A stretch of DNA of 26,059 bases, taken from the IMG/VR virus record IMGVR_UViG_3300021963_000577, positions 1-26,059 of that record. One strand, 5' to 3'. This document shows, in pieces, positions 14,709-20,886 of this stretch. Origin of the DNA: a virus. The notes under the pieces were generated by a model, which saw only the letters and a list, made by a program, of their open reading frames with translations, had not been told where the DNA came from and made no database searches. The position numbers and the translations under genes were made by a program. Numbering within the stretch: position 1 is the first letter of the stretch; every line of letters begins with the position of its first letter.

Positions 14709-15373
14709 CTTATATTCTTTTGGTTGTGATAGATGTCCTGGTATTTATCCCACACGCTTTGTGCCCTTGCTAAGCTCTCGTCTTTCATTCGTCTATAATC
14801 TGTTCCGTTGCCTACATCGTGTCCTATATGTTCTGACCTCATATCCGGCAGGTAGTAATTTGTAAATCCGGCAATAGTTGCTCTTTCTCCGTAATCTCTA
14901 TCTTGCATTCCATAGGGGTCATACTCTTCGTTGTAACCGCCAACTGCATCTATAAGCTCACGAGTGATAAAGTTATCGCCAAAAGGTGTATGCGTTTTAT
15001 GAACTCCGTCTACTATTGGTGGCAGTTCCTCTACGCAATGTATTCCTATTATGCCGGTCTTTTCTATTCGTTGTGCAAATAAAACAAACTTAACTAACCA
15101 ATCTTTTGGTAATAAAATATCATTAGCTAATAAACAAACTGCATCATAGTTTTGAGTTATTCTAAGTCCTGAATTTACTCCGGCTGCTATGCCTCGCTTT
15201 TCTTTTGATAAGTCATAACCGGCAAACGGGTAATTAAAGTTCTCGTGTGTGTCGCTGCCGTTATCTATTAAAAAGCAATCTGCGTTATATCCAGAGTTGT
15301 AAAAGTTCTGGTTAATTACACGCTGCGTTAAATCGTGCCTGTTTTGTGTAAGTAATAAAATAGCTACTTTCAT
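14690..15373 (-). CDS. GT-A fold glycosyltransferase (GT2-like)
   Basis: A 227-aa protein beginning MKVAILLLTQNRHDLTQRVI, the classic GT2 first strand and N-R-x-x-L-T turn, with FLIDNGSD at about 35-42. The metal/nucleotide site appears as LLANDILLPKDW in place of a strict DxD, and the acceptor-side acidic motif as YDPYGMQDRDYGERA. It shares a 1-nt junction with the acyltransferase gene and overlaps the GT-B gene. Together they look like a surface-sugar or DNA-sugar cassette. The donor and acceptor are not evident. Confidence 0.75.
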   Translation of the reverse strand: MKVAILLLTQNRHDLTQRVINQNFYNSGYNADCFLIDNGSDTHENFNYPFAGYDLSKEKRGIAAGVNSGLRITQNYDAVCLLANDILLPKDWLVKFVLFAQRIEKTGIIGIHCVEELPPIVDGVHKTHTPFGDNFITRELIDAVGGYNEEYDPYGMQDRDYGERATIAGFTNYYLPDMRSEHIGHDVGNGTDYRRMKDESLARAQSVWDKYQDIYHNQKNIRCEYFV

Positions 15374-15852
15374 TATCTTATATTTGAGCCGATTTCCCTT
15401 GCCGGAACTCCTGCGTATTTAGTATTTGCTTTTGCTTCACCTTTTAAGAAGGCACTTGCTCCTATCATACAATTTTGACCAATGTGTGCAAACTGATGTA
15501 GAACTGCGTTTAGTCCTATATTGCTTCCTTCTTCAATTATAGAATGTCCACCTATTTTTGCTCCGCAGCTTATAGTAACATTGTCTAAAATATTACAATC
15601 GTGTCCGATGTGTGCGTGTTTCATTATAAAACAATTATTGCCGATAAAGGTATCTATCTCTGTTCCTGCGTCTATTGTTACAAGTCCTGTAATAACATTA
15701 TTATCTCCTATGTAAACTTTGCCTTTTTCTTTTTGCCAGAACTTCTTATGCTCGGCTTTGTCTCCGATTATACAATAAGCTCCGATGTAGTTGCCATCTC
15801 CGATAATTACGTTATCGCCAATGATTGCGGTAGGGTGGATAAAGTTAGCCAT
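15373..15852 (-). CDS. Left-handed beta-helix acyl/acetyltransferase (LpxA/hexapeptide type)
   Basis: A 159-aa protein from ATG 15852 (MANFIHPTAIIGDNVIIGDG); a TTG 15 nt upstream is a less likely start. It is made of hexapeptide repeats with Ile/Val at six-residue steps (IIGDNVIIGDGNYIGAYCII, later HIGHDCNILDNVTISCGAKI), typical of a trimeric left-handed beta-helix. His in KHAHIGH may be catalytic, as in LpxA-like enzymes. Likely it acylates or acetylates an amino-sugar. It begins 2 nt after the PAPS-reductase-like stop and leads into two glycosyltransferases. Confidence 0.85.
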   Translation of the reverse strand: MANFIHPTAIIGDNVIIGDGNYIGAYCIIGDKAEHKKFWQKEKGKVYIGDNNVITGLVTIDAGTEIDTFIGNNCFIMKHAHIGHDCNILDNVTISCGAKIGGHSIIEEGSNIGLNAVLHQFAHIGQNCMIGASAFLKGEAKANTKYAGVPAREIGSNIR

Positions 15853-15854
15853 AG

Positions 15855-16559
15855 TTATGTAGTACAAGCGCAGTCATACGCAGGGTTTATGTTATCTAAA
15901 TCAAATTCCTTAAACAAGTTATTCTGTGATATACTTTTAAGCGTTTCTATTGTTACGCCATTAAAGTAAGTGTATTTGCTATTCTTTTCGTCATTTATCC
16001 ATTCGTCTGCAAGTTCTGGGAACTCCCTCAATATTGCTAAGATAGCGTTTTTACCTTTCATAAAACACAAAGTACAGTTGCCTAATATAGAAGGTATTTC
16101 CAAAGTGTAAGGCTTTTTGCTCCAATACTCATTTACCATTTGCTTGGTTACCTTGTTTTCAAACAAAGGAAACTTATCGTGTACCTTCTTAAATCTTTGA
16201 GTGCGTCTGCTAACTCGCATTGGTTCGTCATATCTAAACCCTACTAAGTTTTCAAATTCTCTAACTCCTATGCTTCTTAAATATCTTTTAGCAGTTTTAA
16301 TCTTTAATTCTATTGTGCAAAATCTTTTGAACTGATTAGGTAAGGCTTTATTCTTTTTTAACATTCCCGTAAAGCCACCTTCATAACTTATTCTTGTTAC
16401 GGGTATATTTTCAAAAGCCTCAAAGTCATTAATAAATTTATAGGTCTTAGGGTGTTCCCTCATAGTATCGCAGAACAATACTATATCTCCCGGCTTATAT
16501 TCTTGGATAGTCATATAAGCAGAAGTTTTGCCACCGCTAAAATTAATTACTCTTTGCAT
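15855..16559 (-). CDS. Phosphoadenosine phosphosulfate reductase-like PP-loop protein
   Basis: A 234-aa ATP-pyrophosphatase-fold protein with PP-loop NFSGGKTSAYM (SGGKTS at 8-13), LFCDTMREHPKTY (28-40) and VGFRYDEPMR (106-115). Cys81, Cys162, Cys165, Cys230 and Cys232 could hold an iron-sulfur cluster; the last pair sits in the extreme C-terminus (DCACTT). Phage members of this family may act in thiolation or nucleotide/DNA modification rather than sulfate reduction, and DndC-type phosphorothioation enzymes share the fold. No other dnd genes are present, so that route is not supported. The neighbours are modification-type genes. Confidence 0.82.
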   Translation of the reverse strand: MQRVINFSGGKTSAYMTIQEYKPGDIVLFCDTMREHPKTYKFINDFEAFENIPVTRISYEGGFTGMLKKNKALPNQFKRFCTIELKIKTAKRYLRSIGVREFENLVGFRYDEPMRVSRRTQRFKKVHDKFPLFENKVTKQMVNEYWSKKPYTLEIPSILGNCTLCFMKGKNAILAILREFPELADEWINDEKNSKYTYFNGVTIETLKSISQNNLFKEFDLDNINPAYDCACTT

Positions 16560-16788
16560 TGCGTTTAGGTTTTGGTTGCGCTTCGTACCAAGTATACAAG
16601 CGTTTAATCATATCGAAAATACAATTACCGCACCATACTGTTAAGATAAAATCTGCACTCATATACTTCCGATAAATATGCTCGTACATTTTCAAGATGT
16701 CTAAGTCAATATTACGCACATAACCATTCTGGACTGTATGCCAATTACCAACGTGGTCATCTAAAAATTTGCGGTGTTCTATTTCCAT
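16543..16788 (-). CDS. Unknown small protein, 81 aa
   Basis: Starts MEIEHRKFLDDHVGNWHTVQ at ATG 16788; a GTG nine bases upstream is possible. Later residues YMSADFILTVWCGNCIFDMI and the basic end (PKPKRNAKSN) resemble a recurrent small Bacteroidota phage protein with a conserved Trp-Cys-x-x-Cys segment. The CGNC pair could be redox-active or bind metal. It overlaps the PAPS-reductase-like gene by 17 nt and the upstream gene by 10 nt. The function is unknown. Confidence 0.55.
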   Translation of the reverse strand: MEIEHRKFLDDHVGNWHTVQNGYVRNIDLDILKMYEHIYRKYMSADFILTVWCGNCIFDMIKRLYTWYEAQPKPKRNAKSN

Positions 16789-17012
16789 AAGTTCCACATT
16801 AGTTTAGATAGTAAAGGAGCAGCAACTCCGGGTATAAATACAAACGCAATTATATCGGTACATATTGTAGGCAGTAAATATAAAGCCAAACCTGTCCAAG
16901 CTGCTAAACAACTCGTGCAACTAAACGGCTTAAAATCTAGTTTCCACTTTCTATGAAATTGGTGTATCTCTACAAAGAATATTGCAAAGCATATAGCTGC
17001 TATAATTATCAT
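16779..17012 (-). CDS. Small membrane protein with CxxC, 77 aa
   Basis: An N-terminal hydrophobic segment (MIIIAAICFAIFFVEIHQF) is followed by KPFSCTSCLAAWTGLALYLL, a Cys pair at the entry of a second helix, and a third hydrophobic stretch near the C-terminus (IIAFVFIPGVAAPLLSKLM). The CTSC motif in a loop could bind metal or form a disulfide. It is coupled to both neighbours by short overlaps. No function is known. Confidence 0.55.
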   Translation of the reverse strand: MIIIAAICFAIFFVEIHQFHRKWKLDFKPFSCTSCLAAWTGLALYLLPTICTDIIAFVFIPGVAAPLLSKLMWNLWK

Positions 17013-17251
17013 AAATTACTATTAACTAATTCAATAAATTGTTTGTATTCTAACAAAGTAATAACAGTTACACCACCTAAATAAATTTCTGTATATTCAT
17101 TATCATTATTGTATGTCGGGTGTGCAGCATCAAAATTTACAAGATATAATGGTCTTACTTCTAGTAATCTCCAATCAAATTCAATTCCCATATCTCTATT
17201 ATTTCTTGTTTCAGAGTTATGGTATAAAATATTTATTTCTATTCCTTTCAT
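17009..17251 (-). CDS. Unknown protein, 80 aa
   Basis: Begins MKGIEINILYHNSETRNNRD; a beta-rich first half and FDWRLLEVRPLYLVNF precede YTEIYLGGVTVITLLEYKQF. It is soluble and without known motifs. It is linked by ATGA overlaps to the sigma-like gene upstream and the membrane-protein gene downstream, which supports translation. The role is unknown. Confidence 0.55.
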   Translation of the reverse strand: MKGIEINILYHNSETRNNRDMGIEFDWRLLEVRPLYLVNFDAAHPTYNNDNEYTEIYLGGVTVITLLEYKQFIELVNSNL

Positions 17252-17724
17252 TTCCTTAGTTGTTTTTTAAGTTCTCGTTTCGTTAATTTAAGTTCCCTAT
17301 GGATTGACATATAAGGTATTCCTGTAACTCTGCTAAGTTCCTTAGCGTTGCAGTTATGCTTTATAGCGTACACTCTTAATAGTTCCGCTTTGTACCAATG
17401 CATCTTAGATAGCTCATCTTCTACTTTATTAAGCAAGTCCTCGTCTCTATCGTGTGCTATTAACTCAACCTCTAATGGCTTTCTATAAGTCCTATAAAAT
17501 TGGCTGGTATTACTCTGCATCATATTAATCATAGTGCGAACTAGGTAGAACTTTAATACGTTTCTTTTTCGCATATCAATTATGCGTTCCTCATCCATTT
17601 CGCATAGAACCTTAAATAGTTCACTTCTTAAATCTTCTCGCAGGTCTTCCGGCTGCATCTTGTCTATTGCTTCCTTTAATTCTCGGCTCTCCCAAAGTTC
17701 TAATATGATGCTATTCTTGTTCAT
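17248..17724 (-). CDS. Sigma-70-like transcription factor (region 4-type HTH)
   Basis: A 158-aa protein. The N-terminal helical part (residues 25-75, LREDLRSELFKVLCEMDEER and VLKFYLVRTMINMMQSNTSQ) resembles region 2-like helices of phage sigma-like factors. The C-terminal helix-turn-helix (NCNAKELSRVTGIPYMSIHR, residues about 124-143) matches region 4. It could steer host RNA polymerase to phage promoters. It sits at the end of the replication block and before the packaging and tail genes, where a middle/late regulator would be expected. It overlaps the nuclease gene by 14 nt. Confidence 0.65.
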   Translation of the reverse strand: MNKNSIILELWESRELKEAIDKMQPEDLREDLRSELFKVLCEMDEERIIDMRKRNVLKFYLVRTMINMMQSNTSQFYRTYRKPLEVELIAHDRDEDLLNKVEDELSKMHWYKAELLRVYAIKHNCNAKELSRVTGIPYMSIHRELKLTKRELKKQLRK

Positions 17725-18016
17725 ATTCTTTTAGGGTTAGTTTGCCGTTCTCTTCGGTTGCTATATAGCAGAAACAATTTGCTGTCTTTGCTAAGTTTAA
17801 GAATGCTATCTGATAGCTGCTGAGTTTATCTCCTATTGCTTTCGTCTCGCAGTATACCGCTACTCCTGTTTGTGTGTGGAAGCCTACAACATCAGGAACT
17901 CCTTTTAGTCCTATAAACGTTCTACCTCTAACCGCAAGATTGTTATTGCGCCATACAAAGCACCCGTTTTTGTTTAGGGTCTTTATTGCTTCTTTGGTTA
18001 ATTCGTTTGCGGTCAT
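17711..18016 (-). CDS. VRR-NUC domain nuclease
   Basis: A 101-aa PD-(D/E)xK nuclease of the VRR-NUC type. VWRNNNLAVRGRTFIGLKGV (21-40) leads into PDVVGF with Asp42, then YCETKA with Glu57 and Lys59, and the trailing Gln in SSYQIAFL. Stand-alone phage members of this family can act on branched DNA, so Holliday-junction or replication-fork processing is likely. The placement beside replisome-type genes agrees. Length is normal for a minimal domain. Confidence 0.85.
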   Translation of the reverse strand: MTANELTKEAIKTLNKNGCFVWRNNNLAVRGRTFIGLKGVPDVVGFHTQTGVAVYCETKAIGDKLSSYQIAFLNLAKTANCFCYIATEENGKLTLKEYEQE

Positions 18017-18030
18017 AATACAAAACTATA

Positions 18031-18702
18031 CTAAGAAAATGAAACTTTACCTAATTTTATTTGTTCCTCAAAAAATAAAGCTACTGCTACGGCTCTGGCT
18101 TGGTTCTTTAACCATTGTTCAGTCCATTCATCTCGGTACTGCTTTGCGCTGATTATATCCATTTTATTAGCTTTGTAGGTAATGATTTCCATTAGTTTCT
18201 TTTTAGCAACTGCACCATCTTCTTTGGTCCAGACCTTAATGCCACTATTATTTAACTTTGTAAATACTGATAAAGGATTAAACAATCTATCAAAAGTTCG
18301 GTTTTCTAGAACCTTATATTCTTGGTAACTGTAATCAATTATCTCTAAATCAGTCAAATGTGGGATTGCTTCTACTCGTTCTTGTGGCATCATTTTTCTT
18401 ACTTCGTTTGCTTTTTTCTTGTATCTATCCATAACCTGACTAAAATAAGCCGGACTAAAATTTTGATAATGATCTAAAAAGTCATTAGCTACCATTTGCT
18501 TAAACGCTACTTTAATCTCGTTTATTGTAAAGCCTCCGTATTCACTCCTTATCCAATCTTCTAAAACTGCTAACTTAACTTTGTCTGGTATTACGTTAAT
18601 GCCTACTAGCTGCATAATATAAATCAAGTTCTGATGCAGCATTGTTTGGTTAAGGTTTCTAATCCTCTCACCCGAAAAGGCGGTCATAATCTCCTGCTCC
18701 AT
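18031..18702 (-). CDS. Replication-associated protein of unknown type
   Basis: From ATG 18702 this is 223 aa (MEQEIMTAFSGERIRNLNQT). A longer frame from ATG 18792 would overlap the upstream gene by 125 nt, so a start at 18702 or 18687 is preferred. The protein is helical with AVLEDWIRSEYGGFTINEIK at about 50-70 and FSPAYFSQVMDRYKKKANEV at about 88-108, a layout seen in replication partner proteins of Bacteroidota phages. It follows the replisome-organiser-like gene. No ATPase motif is visible, so a loader or adaptor function is only a guess. Confidence 0.55.
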   Translation of the reverse strand: MEQEIMTAFSGERIRNLNQTMLHQNLIYIMQLVGINVIPDKVKLAVLEDWIRSEYGGFTINEIKVAFKQMVANDFLDHYQNFSPAYFSQVMDRYKKKANEVRKMMPQERVEAIPHLTDLEIIDYSYQEYKVLENRTFDRLFNPLSVFTKLNNSGIKVWTKEDGAVAKKKLMEIITYKANKMDIISAKQYRDEWTEQWLKNQARAVAVALFFEEQIKLGKVSFS

Positions 18703-19360
18703 AGGAAGTAGCGTTGATAAGATTGTAGCCGTCAAGGTTAAACTGTTCTCCTTTTGTAAGTTTTCGCTGATTATTTGAAGTTCCTTTTGCATATTGTTTT
18801 GTGTTAGTTATCCAATTATTTGCTGCTGCTGACCAACTTTTCATAGGGTTCTTACCTACTTTCCACCCGTTGCTAGTATAGTAATTTACAAACTTTTCGG
18901 CTTCAATCTTAGCTTGTTCTGCTCCTATCCGTATTGCCATATATTCGTAAACCTCTTCAAAAGTACACTTAGTTTTATTAATATTTATATCTTCATTTTC
19001 ATTTTCATTTTCATCTTCCATAAGGTTATGTTTAGCTAAACCTAGTGGTTTTGTATTATTTTTAGGTCTACCACCCTTAGAGCCATTGTTTCTGCGGCTT
19101 TCAGTAAATTGAATGCGTTTTTCAATCTCATCCATTAGCCTTTCATTGTAAAAATTTCCGTCTTTGTCTTTTGTAAACTTGCTCAAAACATCAACCGAAA
19201 CCGAACCTAAACATAACCTAATGGTTTTGTCTGTAAGTGTTCCTTTCTGGTGTTGTAAACATAAGAGAGTAATAAATTGTCCTCTCTCTTCCATTGTTAA
19301 GTCAGCTACTCCATTTAGAAAGTCGCTACTATAAAATAGGAATGCAGGGTCTTTTGCCAT
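18668..19360 (-). CDS. Replisome-organiser-like protein
   Basis: A 230-aa protein. The N-terminal DUF1376/Lin1244-like winged-helix region starts MAKDPAFLFYSSDFLNGVAD and continues LTMEERGQFITLLCLQHQKG. It is followed by NGSKGGRPKNNTKPLG, an acidic low-complexity linker (ENENENEDININ) and a C-terminal domain with FVNYYTSNGWKVGKNPMKSW. This layout matches phage replisome organisers that bind the origin and recruit a helicase. ATG 19360 follows directly after the T8 tract of a terminator-like hairpin, so expression probably depends on read-through. Codons of the linker are a 6-bp repeat. Confidence 0.75.
   Translation of the reverse strand: MAKDPAFLFYSSDFLNGVADLTMEERGQFITLLCLQHQKGTLTDKTIRLCLGSVSVDVLSKFTKDKDGNFYNERLMDEIEKRIQFTESRRNNGSKGGRPKNNTKPLGLAKHNLMEDENENENEDININKTKCTFEEVYEYMAIRIGAEQAKIEAEKFVNYYTSNGWKVGKNPMKSWSAAANNWITNTKQYAKGTSNNQRKLTKGEQFNLDGYNLINATSYGAGDYDRLFG
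18994..19014 (-). repeat. Hexanucleotide microsatellite in coding linker
   Basis: About 3.5 tandem copies of CATTTT (plus strand) encode the alternating Glu-Asn linker. A change in copy number would alter linker length by two residues per unit without a frameshift. Confidence 0.6.
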
Positions 19361-19399
19361 AAAAAAAATAAACCCCGATAGCTACGAACTACCAGGGTT
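19361..19399 (-). terminator. Rho-independent terminator / attenuator hairpin
   Basis: On the minus strand AACCCTGGTAG (19399-19389) pairs with CTATCGGGGTT (19381-19371) through 11 consecutive pairs, including two G-U, around a 7-nt loop TTCGTAG. A TTTATTTTTTTT tract follows and touches the ATG at 19360. There is no room for a promoter between it and the gene, so it likely attenuates rather than ends the operon. Confidence 0.75.
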
Positions 19400-19400
19400 A

Positions 19401-19413
19401 TTATCATTTAACC
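19401..19413 (-). repeat. Third copy of GGTTAAATGATAA
   Basis: The 13-mer that ends the tape-measure and protease genes occurs again here between two hairpins, without its TTAATATTTAA partner. Confidence 0.5.
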
Positions 19414-19418
19414 ACTAA

Positions 19419-19450
19419 ACACATAGGCGGTTCGTAGTACGTCTATGTGT
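19419..19450 (-). other. Upstream hairpin with loop complementary to the terminator loop
   Basis: ACACATAG (19450-19443) pairs with CTATGTGT (19426-19419). An A/C mismatch and two further C-G pairs continue the stem. The ten-base loop TACTACGAAC contains CTACGAA, the exact reverse complement of the TTCGTAG loop of the downstream terminator, so a kissing interaction of 7-8 pairs is possible. A weak TATATTCG (19470-19463) lies just upstream and is one base off the -7 consensus. Confidence 0.6.
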
Positions 19451-19472
19451 CTTTTATTTATGCGAATATACA

Positions 19473-19901
19473 CTAAATTTCTTTAAGTTCTAATTTTAAG
19501 CAAAGTTTTTTTAACTTAGTCTTAAACCAATCCTCAGTTTCTATTAGGTTATTCGCTTGTTTTATGTTATGGATAGCAGTTGTGTGGTCGCTTGTTCCTG
19601 TGTATTGGCTTATCTCTTTGAGGCTCAACTTAGTGTACCTTCTAAGTAAATAAGCAGCAGCCTTGCGACCAAACGTTGTTTTTAAGCTCCTATCCTTTAT
19701 CATAACATCGCACTCAAACTCTTCGTCTACCAATTTGACAATCGTTCTTGCACCAATGTCTAAACCCAGAGGCTCGTTATCTTCTATGCCTAGTAACCCT
19801 AACTGCTGCATCATTTCGTGTAGCTGTAAATGTGTGTTACGTTGTGCAAAATAAAGCTCCTTTAACTGTCTTATTGATATGTCTTTCTTTCTAGTTAGCA
19901 T
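19473..19901 (-). CDS. Stand-alone DnaA domain IV-like DNA-binding protein
   Basis: A 142-aa protein. Its C-terminal half is a DnaA domain IV-type helix-turn-helix: GRKAAAYLLRRYTKLSLKEI (78-97) then SQYTGTSDHTTAIHNIKQ (98-115), where DHTTAIHN mirrors the DNA-contacting DHTTV-H signature of DnaA. The N-terminal half is a short coiled coil (LKELYFAQRNTHLQLHEMMQ) and a small beta region. There is no AAA+ ATPase. It may recognise DnaA-box-like sites in the phage origin or modulate host DnaA. It is followed by the structured leader of the replisome gene. Confidence 0.8.
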   Translation of the reverse strand: MLTRKKDISIRQLKELYFAQRNTHLQLHEMMQQLGLLGIEDNEPLGLDIGARTIVKLVDEEFECDVMIKDRSLKTTFGRKAAAYLLRRYTKLSLKEISQYTGTSDHTTAIHNIKQANNLIETEDWFKTKLKKLCLKLELKEI

Positions 19902-19903
19902 AA

Positions 19904-20122
19904 TTAAAACGGCAGTCCTTCCGTATCATCTTTTAGTTTTGAATAGGTTTTGTTTTCAGGGTTAAAATCATTAATGTAAATTTTGTAGTCCGGCTGCTTA
20001 TCTTCTGTCTTATAAGCGTTTTTCCACATTGAGTATTTTACATCATTGATTGTAAAATTAATTACTTCTCCTTTGGTTGTGCTGTTTTTCCAACCGCCAG
20101 TACTCCATTTTTTCTCTGTCAT
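19904..20122 (-). CDS. Small protein with SSB-like acidic tail
   Basis: A 72-aa protein: MTEKKWSTGGWKNSTTKGEV, a central strand region (INFTINDVKYSMWKNAYKTE) and a C-terminus KLKDDTEGLPF. The terminal acidic-x-L-P-F motif resembles the SSB tail that binds replication and repair partners. The core is too short for a normal OB fold. In the ERF/DnaA-like neighbourhood, an ssDNA-linked role is plausible but unproven. It ends 2 nt before the DnaA-like gene. Confidence 0.55.
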   Translation of the reverse strand: MTEKKWSTGGWKNSTTKGEVINFTINDVKYSMWKNAYKTEDKQPDYKIYINDFNPENKTYSKLKDDTEGLPF

Positions 20123-20133
20123 TTTTTTTGTTT

Positions 20134-20337
20134 TTATAGTTTATTAATTTCTTCTATTACCTCTGTTAAAAAAGGGTCTTCCATAAATCTGCCATAAGCC
20201 TCCAAGCAGGAATAAGCATAAGAAGATTTTATTGTTTTTTCTACTGATGCTATTGCTAATTCTTTTGCTTTACTTAAACAATCGGTTTTTAGCATATATT
20301 TATCTACTAACTCTATTGCCATGTCTTCTGGTGTCAT
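20134..20337 (-). CDS. Unknown protein, 67 aa
   Basis: A helical protein, MTPEDMAIELVDKYMLKTDC followed by AKELAIASVEKTIKSSYAYS and FLTEVIEEINKL. It resembles short phage proteins of replication blocks that begin with the same MAIELV-KY pattern. The start overlaps the HTH gene stop (ATGA). No function is known. Confidence 0.55.
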   Translation of the reverse strand: MTPEDMAIELVDKYMLKTDCLSKAKELAIASVEKTIKSSYAYSCLEAYGRFMEDPFLTEVIEEINKL

Positions 20338-20543
20338 TTGATTTTGATTGAATATTGAGCTACTAATTTACTTTGTTTTTTCGTACCAACGTTTATTAAT
20401 TCCGTTTGTACTTTGTAGCCTTTGCGTTTTAATTCAAATACTACGGCTGCTAATCTCAGGCTATTGTACTTCGTTAAAGCCTGAATTGGTGTCAATGTTT
20501 TGCCCGAAAGCAAGTGGTTCAAGATTTGTTGTTTCTGTGTCAT
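20334..20543 (-). CDS. Small winged-helix/HTH protein
   Basis: A 69-aa protein in which MTQKQQILNHLLSGKTLTPI leads to QALTKYNSLRLAAVVFELKR and a wing-like GYKVQTELINVG. This is the layout of small phage HTH domains (HTH_39-like: LTP-x-A-L-x-x-Y/F with RLAA-x-x-x-ELR/K). A DNA-binding regulator or replication accessory is likely. The start has the CAATAACA leader shared with two other genes. It overlaps the preceding gene by 83 nt in another frame. Confidence 0.65.
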   Translation of the reverse strand: MTQKQQILNHLLSGKTLTPIQALTKYNSLRLAAVVFELKRKGYKVQTELINVGTKKQSKLVAQYSIKIK

Positions 20544-20700
20544 TGTTATTGATTGGGTTAAAAAATACAGGTTTGTCTAATTTGTTTTCATACTTTTTAA
20601 TAAAGGCTAATAAGTCCTCGTATGCCTCTTCGTTATACCAAGCGTAATGGTAAACTTCTGCAAGTAATATCTGCCTTTCAAATGGTAGCAATTCTTTCAT
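20461..20700 (-). CDS. Unknown protein, 79 aa, long out-of-frame overlap
   Basis: The first 50 residues look genuine (MKELLPFERQILLAEVYHYA, then WYNEEAYEDLLAFIKKYEN). The last 28 are read through the beginning of the HTH gene and are polar and low in complexity. The start is coupled to the previous stop by TAATG. No function is recognised. Confidence 0.45.
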   Translation of the reverse strand: MKELLPFERQILLAEVYHYAWYNEEAYEDLLAFIKKYENKLDKPVFFNPINNNDTETTNLEPLAFGQNIDTNSGFNEVQ

Positions 20701-20885
20701 TAGTTTTCTTTTTCGTTAATGTCTTCTTCTATTAAATTATCTAATACTTTTTCTGCAAGTAATATGCATATTTCTTTTTCTTTTGTAAGTAAGTTATGTG
20801 CTTTTAATACAACTTGGTCTGCTGAAATCATTTGACCTTTATATTGATTAGCCCAATCTTTTAATTCTTGCATTGCGGTTTTCAT
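20700..20885 (-). CDS. Unknown helical protein, 61 aa
   Basis: MKTAMQELKDWANQYKGQMI followed by a helical region (LLTKEKEICILLAEKVLDNL) and an acidic end (EEDINEKEN). Proteins beginning MKTAMQEL-x-x-W are frequent in Bacteroidota phages, but their role is not known. It starts 2 nt downstream of the ERF gene in the same operon. Confidence 0.55.
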   Translation of the reverse strand: MKTAMQELKDWANQYKGQMISADQVVLKAHNLLTKEKEICILLAEKVLDNLIEEDINEKEN

Positions 20886-20886
20886 A

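Noticed and set aside
13713-15373. T4-like glucosylated hydroxymethylcytosine system
   Set aside because: No hydroxymethylase, dCTPase or related nucleotide enzymes are visible, and the glycosyltransferases look like general GT2/GT4 enzymes.
15601-15969. 122-aa plus-strand open frame
   Set aside because: Antisense to the hexapeptide acyltransferase and the PP-loop gene; its composition (Cys, Ser, Ile, Val) is what an antisense reading of those repeats gives.
15855-16559. DndC-type phosphorothioation system
   Set aside because: Only one PP-loop protein is present; no DndA, B, D or E-like genes are nearby.
19371-19450. tRNA or tmRNA-like fold from the paired hairpins
   Set aside because: There is no acceptor stem, no T-loop and no conserved tRNA positions; the T-tract marks a terminator.
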